Assembly: GCA_902702965.1 (NCBI GenBank) | Contig: CACRXP010000309.1 | Location: forward strand, 515,764 to 579,763 | Direction: 5' to 3' | DNA length: 64,000 bases | Source: Spirometra erinaceieuropaei | Taxonomy: Eukaryota > Platyhelminthes > Cestoda > Diphyllobothriidea > Diphyllobothriidae | In this document: piece by piece, positions 63,710 to 64,000 of the stretch | How the letters are laid out: every line of letters starts with the position of its first letter | How positions within the stretch are numbered: the stretch's first letter is position 1 | Translations under genes and position numbers: made by a program | The notes under the pieces: model-generated | What the model saw: the letters and a program-made list of their open reading frames with translations, nothing else | What the model was told of the DNA's origin: nothing | Databases searched by the model: none

Positions 63710-64000
63710 ATGCCCCGCAGAGCACGTGCTAAAAGGCGAAAGCTTGCGGCCTCCCCACAGTCTCTGGGTGCTAAAATCGTGACTGAAGACATGGCAGACG
63801 CCAGCGTATGTTCTTCGCCGTCTGCAGATCTGATTAGCTCACAAATCCCTTTAGTACCTGTAGAACCTCTCGACCCTTCAGTCGTCCAAAAATACGCCTC
63901 TGCTAGTCGTAGCAGGCCATCAGCCGGCGAAATAATCGATCAGCTGATTTATGGAGACATAAACAGCACTTCTGAGAAAGTGCTTGAACAAGTTTTTAAA
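63710..64000 (+). CDS. Partial ORF of unknown function, open to window end
   Basis: Ninety-seven codons run from ATG (63710) to the last base without a stop. The N-terminus MPRRARAKRRKLAASPQ is strongly basic and could be a nuclear localisation or nucleic-acid-binding signal. The following residues are Ser-, Pro- and Val-rich (LISSQIPLVPVEPLDPSVVQ) and then more polar (SAGEIIDQLIYGDINSTSEK). It may be the first ORF of a retroelement or the first exon of a host gene. No family was recognised. Confidence 0.45.
   Translation, partial: MPRRARAKRRKLAASPQSLGAKIVTEDMADASVCSSPSADLISSQIPLVPVEPLDPSVVQKYASASRSRPSAGEIIDQLIYGDINSTSEKVLEQVFK

Overview
The window looks like nuclear DNA of a parasitic flatworm, most likely a tapeworm. 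The retroelement mix points this way: CR1-like and RTE-like LINEs, Penelope-like elements (PLEs) with hammerhead motifs, and Ty3 elements of the CsRn1 type with a CHCC Gag motif. The one fully readable host gene uses introns of only 27-33 nt. The C2H2 cassette near 21.4-22.0 kb resembles repeats I associate with diphyllobothriid tapeworms, but the exact taxon is a guess from memory. At least half of the sequence is transposon remains, and most open frames are fragments of dead elements.

Host genes sit mainly at the two ends. On the left, the minus strand carries two phase-compatible exons (3846-3995 and 566-830) that look like the coiled-coil and basic Ser/Pro-rich N-terminal region of an EML/EMAP-like microtubule-binding protein; the rest would lie left of base 1. 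On the right, the minus strand carries a complete eight-exon MEMO1 orthologue (57854-59917, 296 codons). An unidentified spliced gene ends 140 bp upstream of it on the same strand (60058-61279 and beyond). An open frame starting at 63710 runs off the right end. A 150-codon frame at 56470-56919 may be a terminal exon of another gene.

Layout: 1-9 kb holds the EML-like exons, a foldback element (7.97-9.0 kb, with a diverged single arm at 1-430), an RTE-like relic and a 57-base assembly gap. 9.5-18.6 kb holds a PLE relic, a second large palindrome (10.2-11.5 kb) and several decayed LINE and Ty3 pieces. 19.5-27.0 kb is a decayed Ty3 element (plus strand), split by a 3-kb block carrying a zinc-finger cassette and by a CR1-like LINE. 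27.4-29.6 kb holds another CR1-like LINE and a PLE end with an intact-looking hammerhead core. 31.1-42.0 kb is one RTE-like LINE cut into three parts by two long CR1-like LINEs in opposite orientations. 42.2-47.4 kb is an almost complete CsRn1-like LTR element on the minus strand, with 4-bp target duplications and a CR1-like fragment inside its 3' LTR. 48.2-48.6 kb has two facing tRNA-like sequences. 49.0-52.2 kb is a second RTE-like LINE (minus), 53.5-56.2 kb is a PLE, and 62.6-63.2 kb is another PLE end.

No transposon here has uninterrupted coding capacity. The nested insertions give a clear relative chronology: the RTE-like and Ty3 elements came first and CR1-like LINEs inserted into them later. 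All calls come from reading the sequence and from remembered family features; no database search was run.
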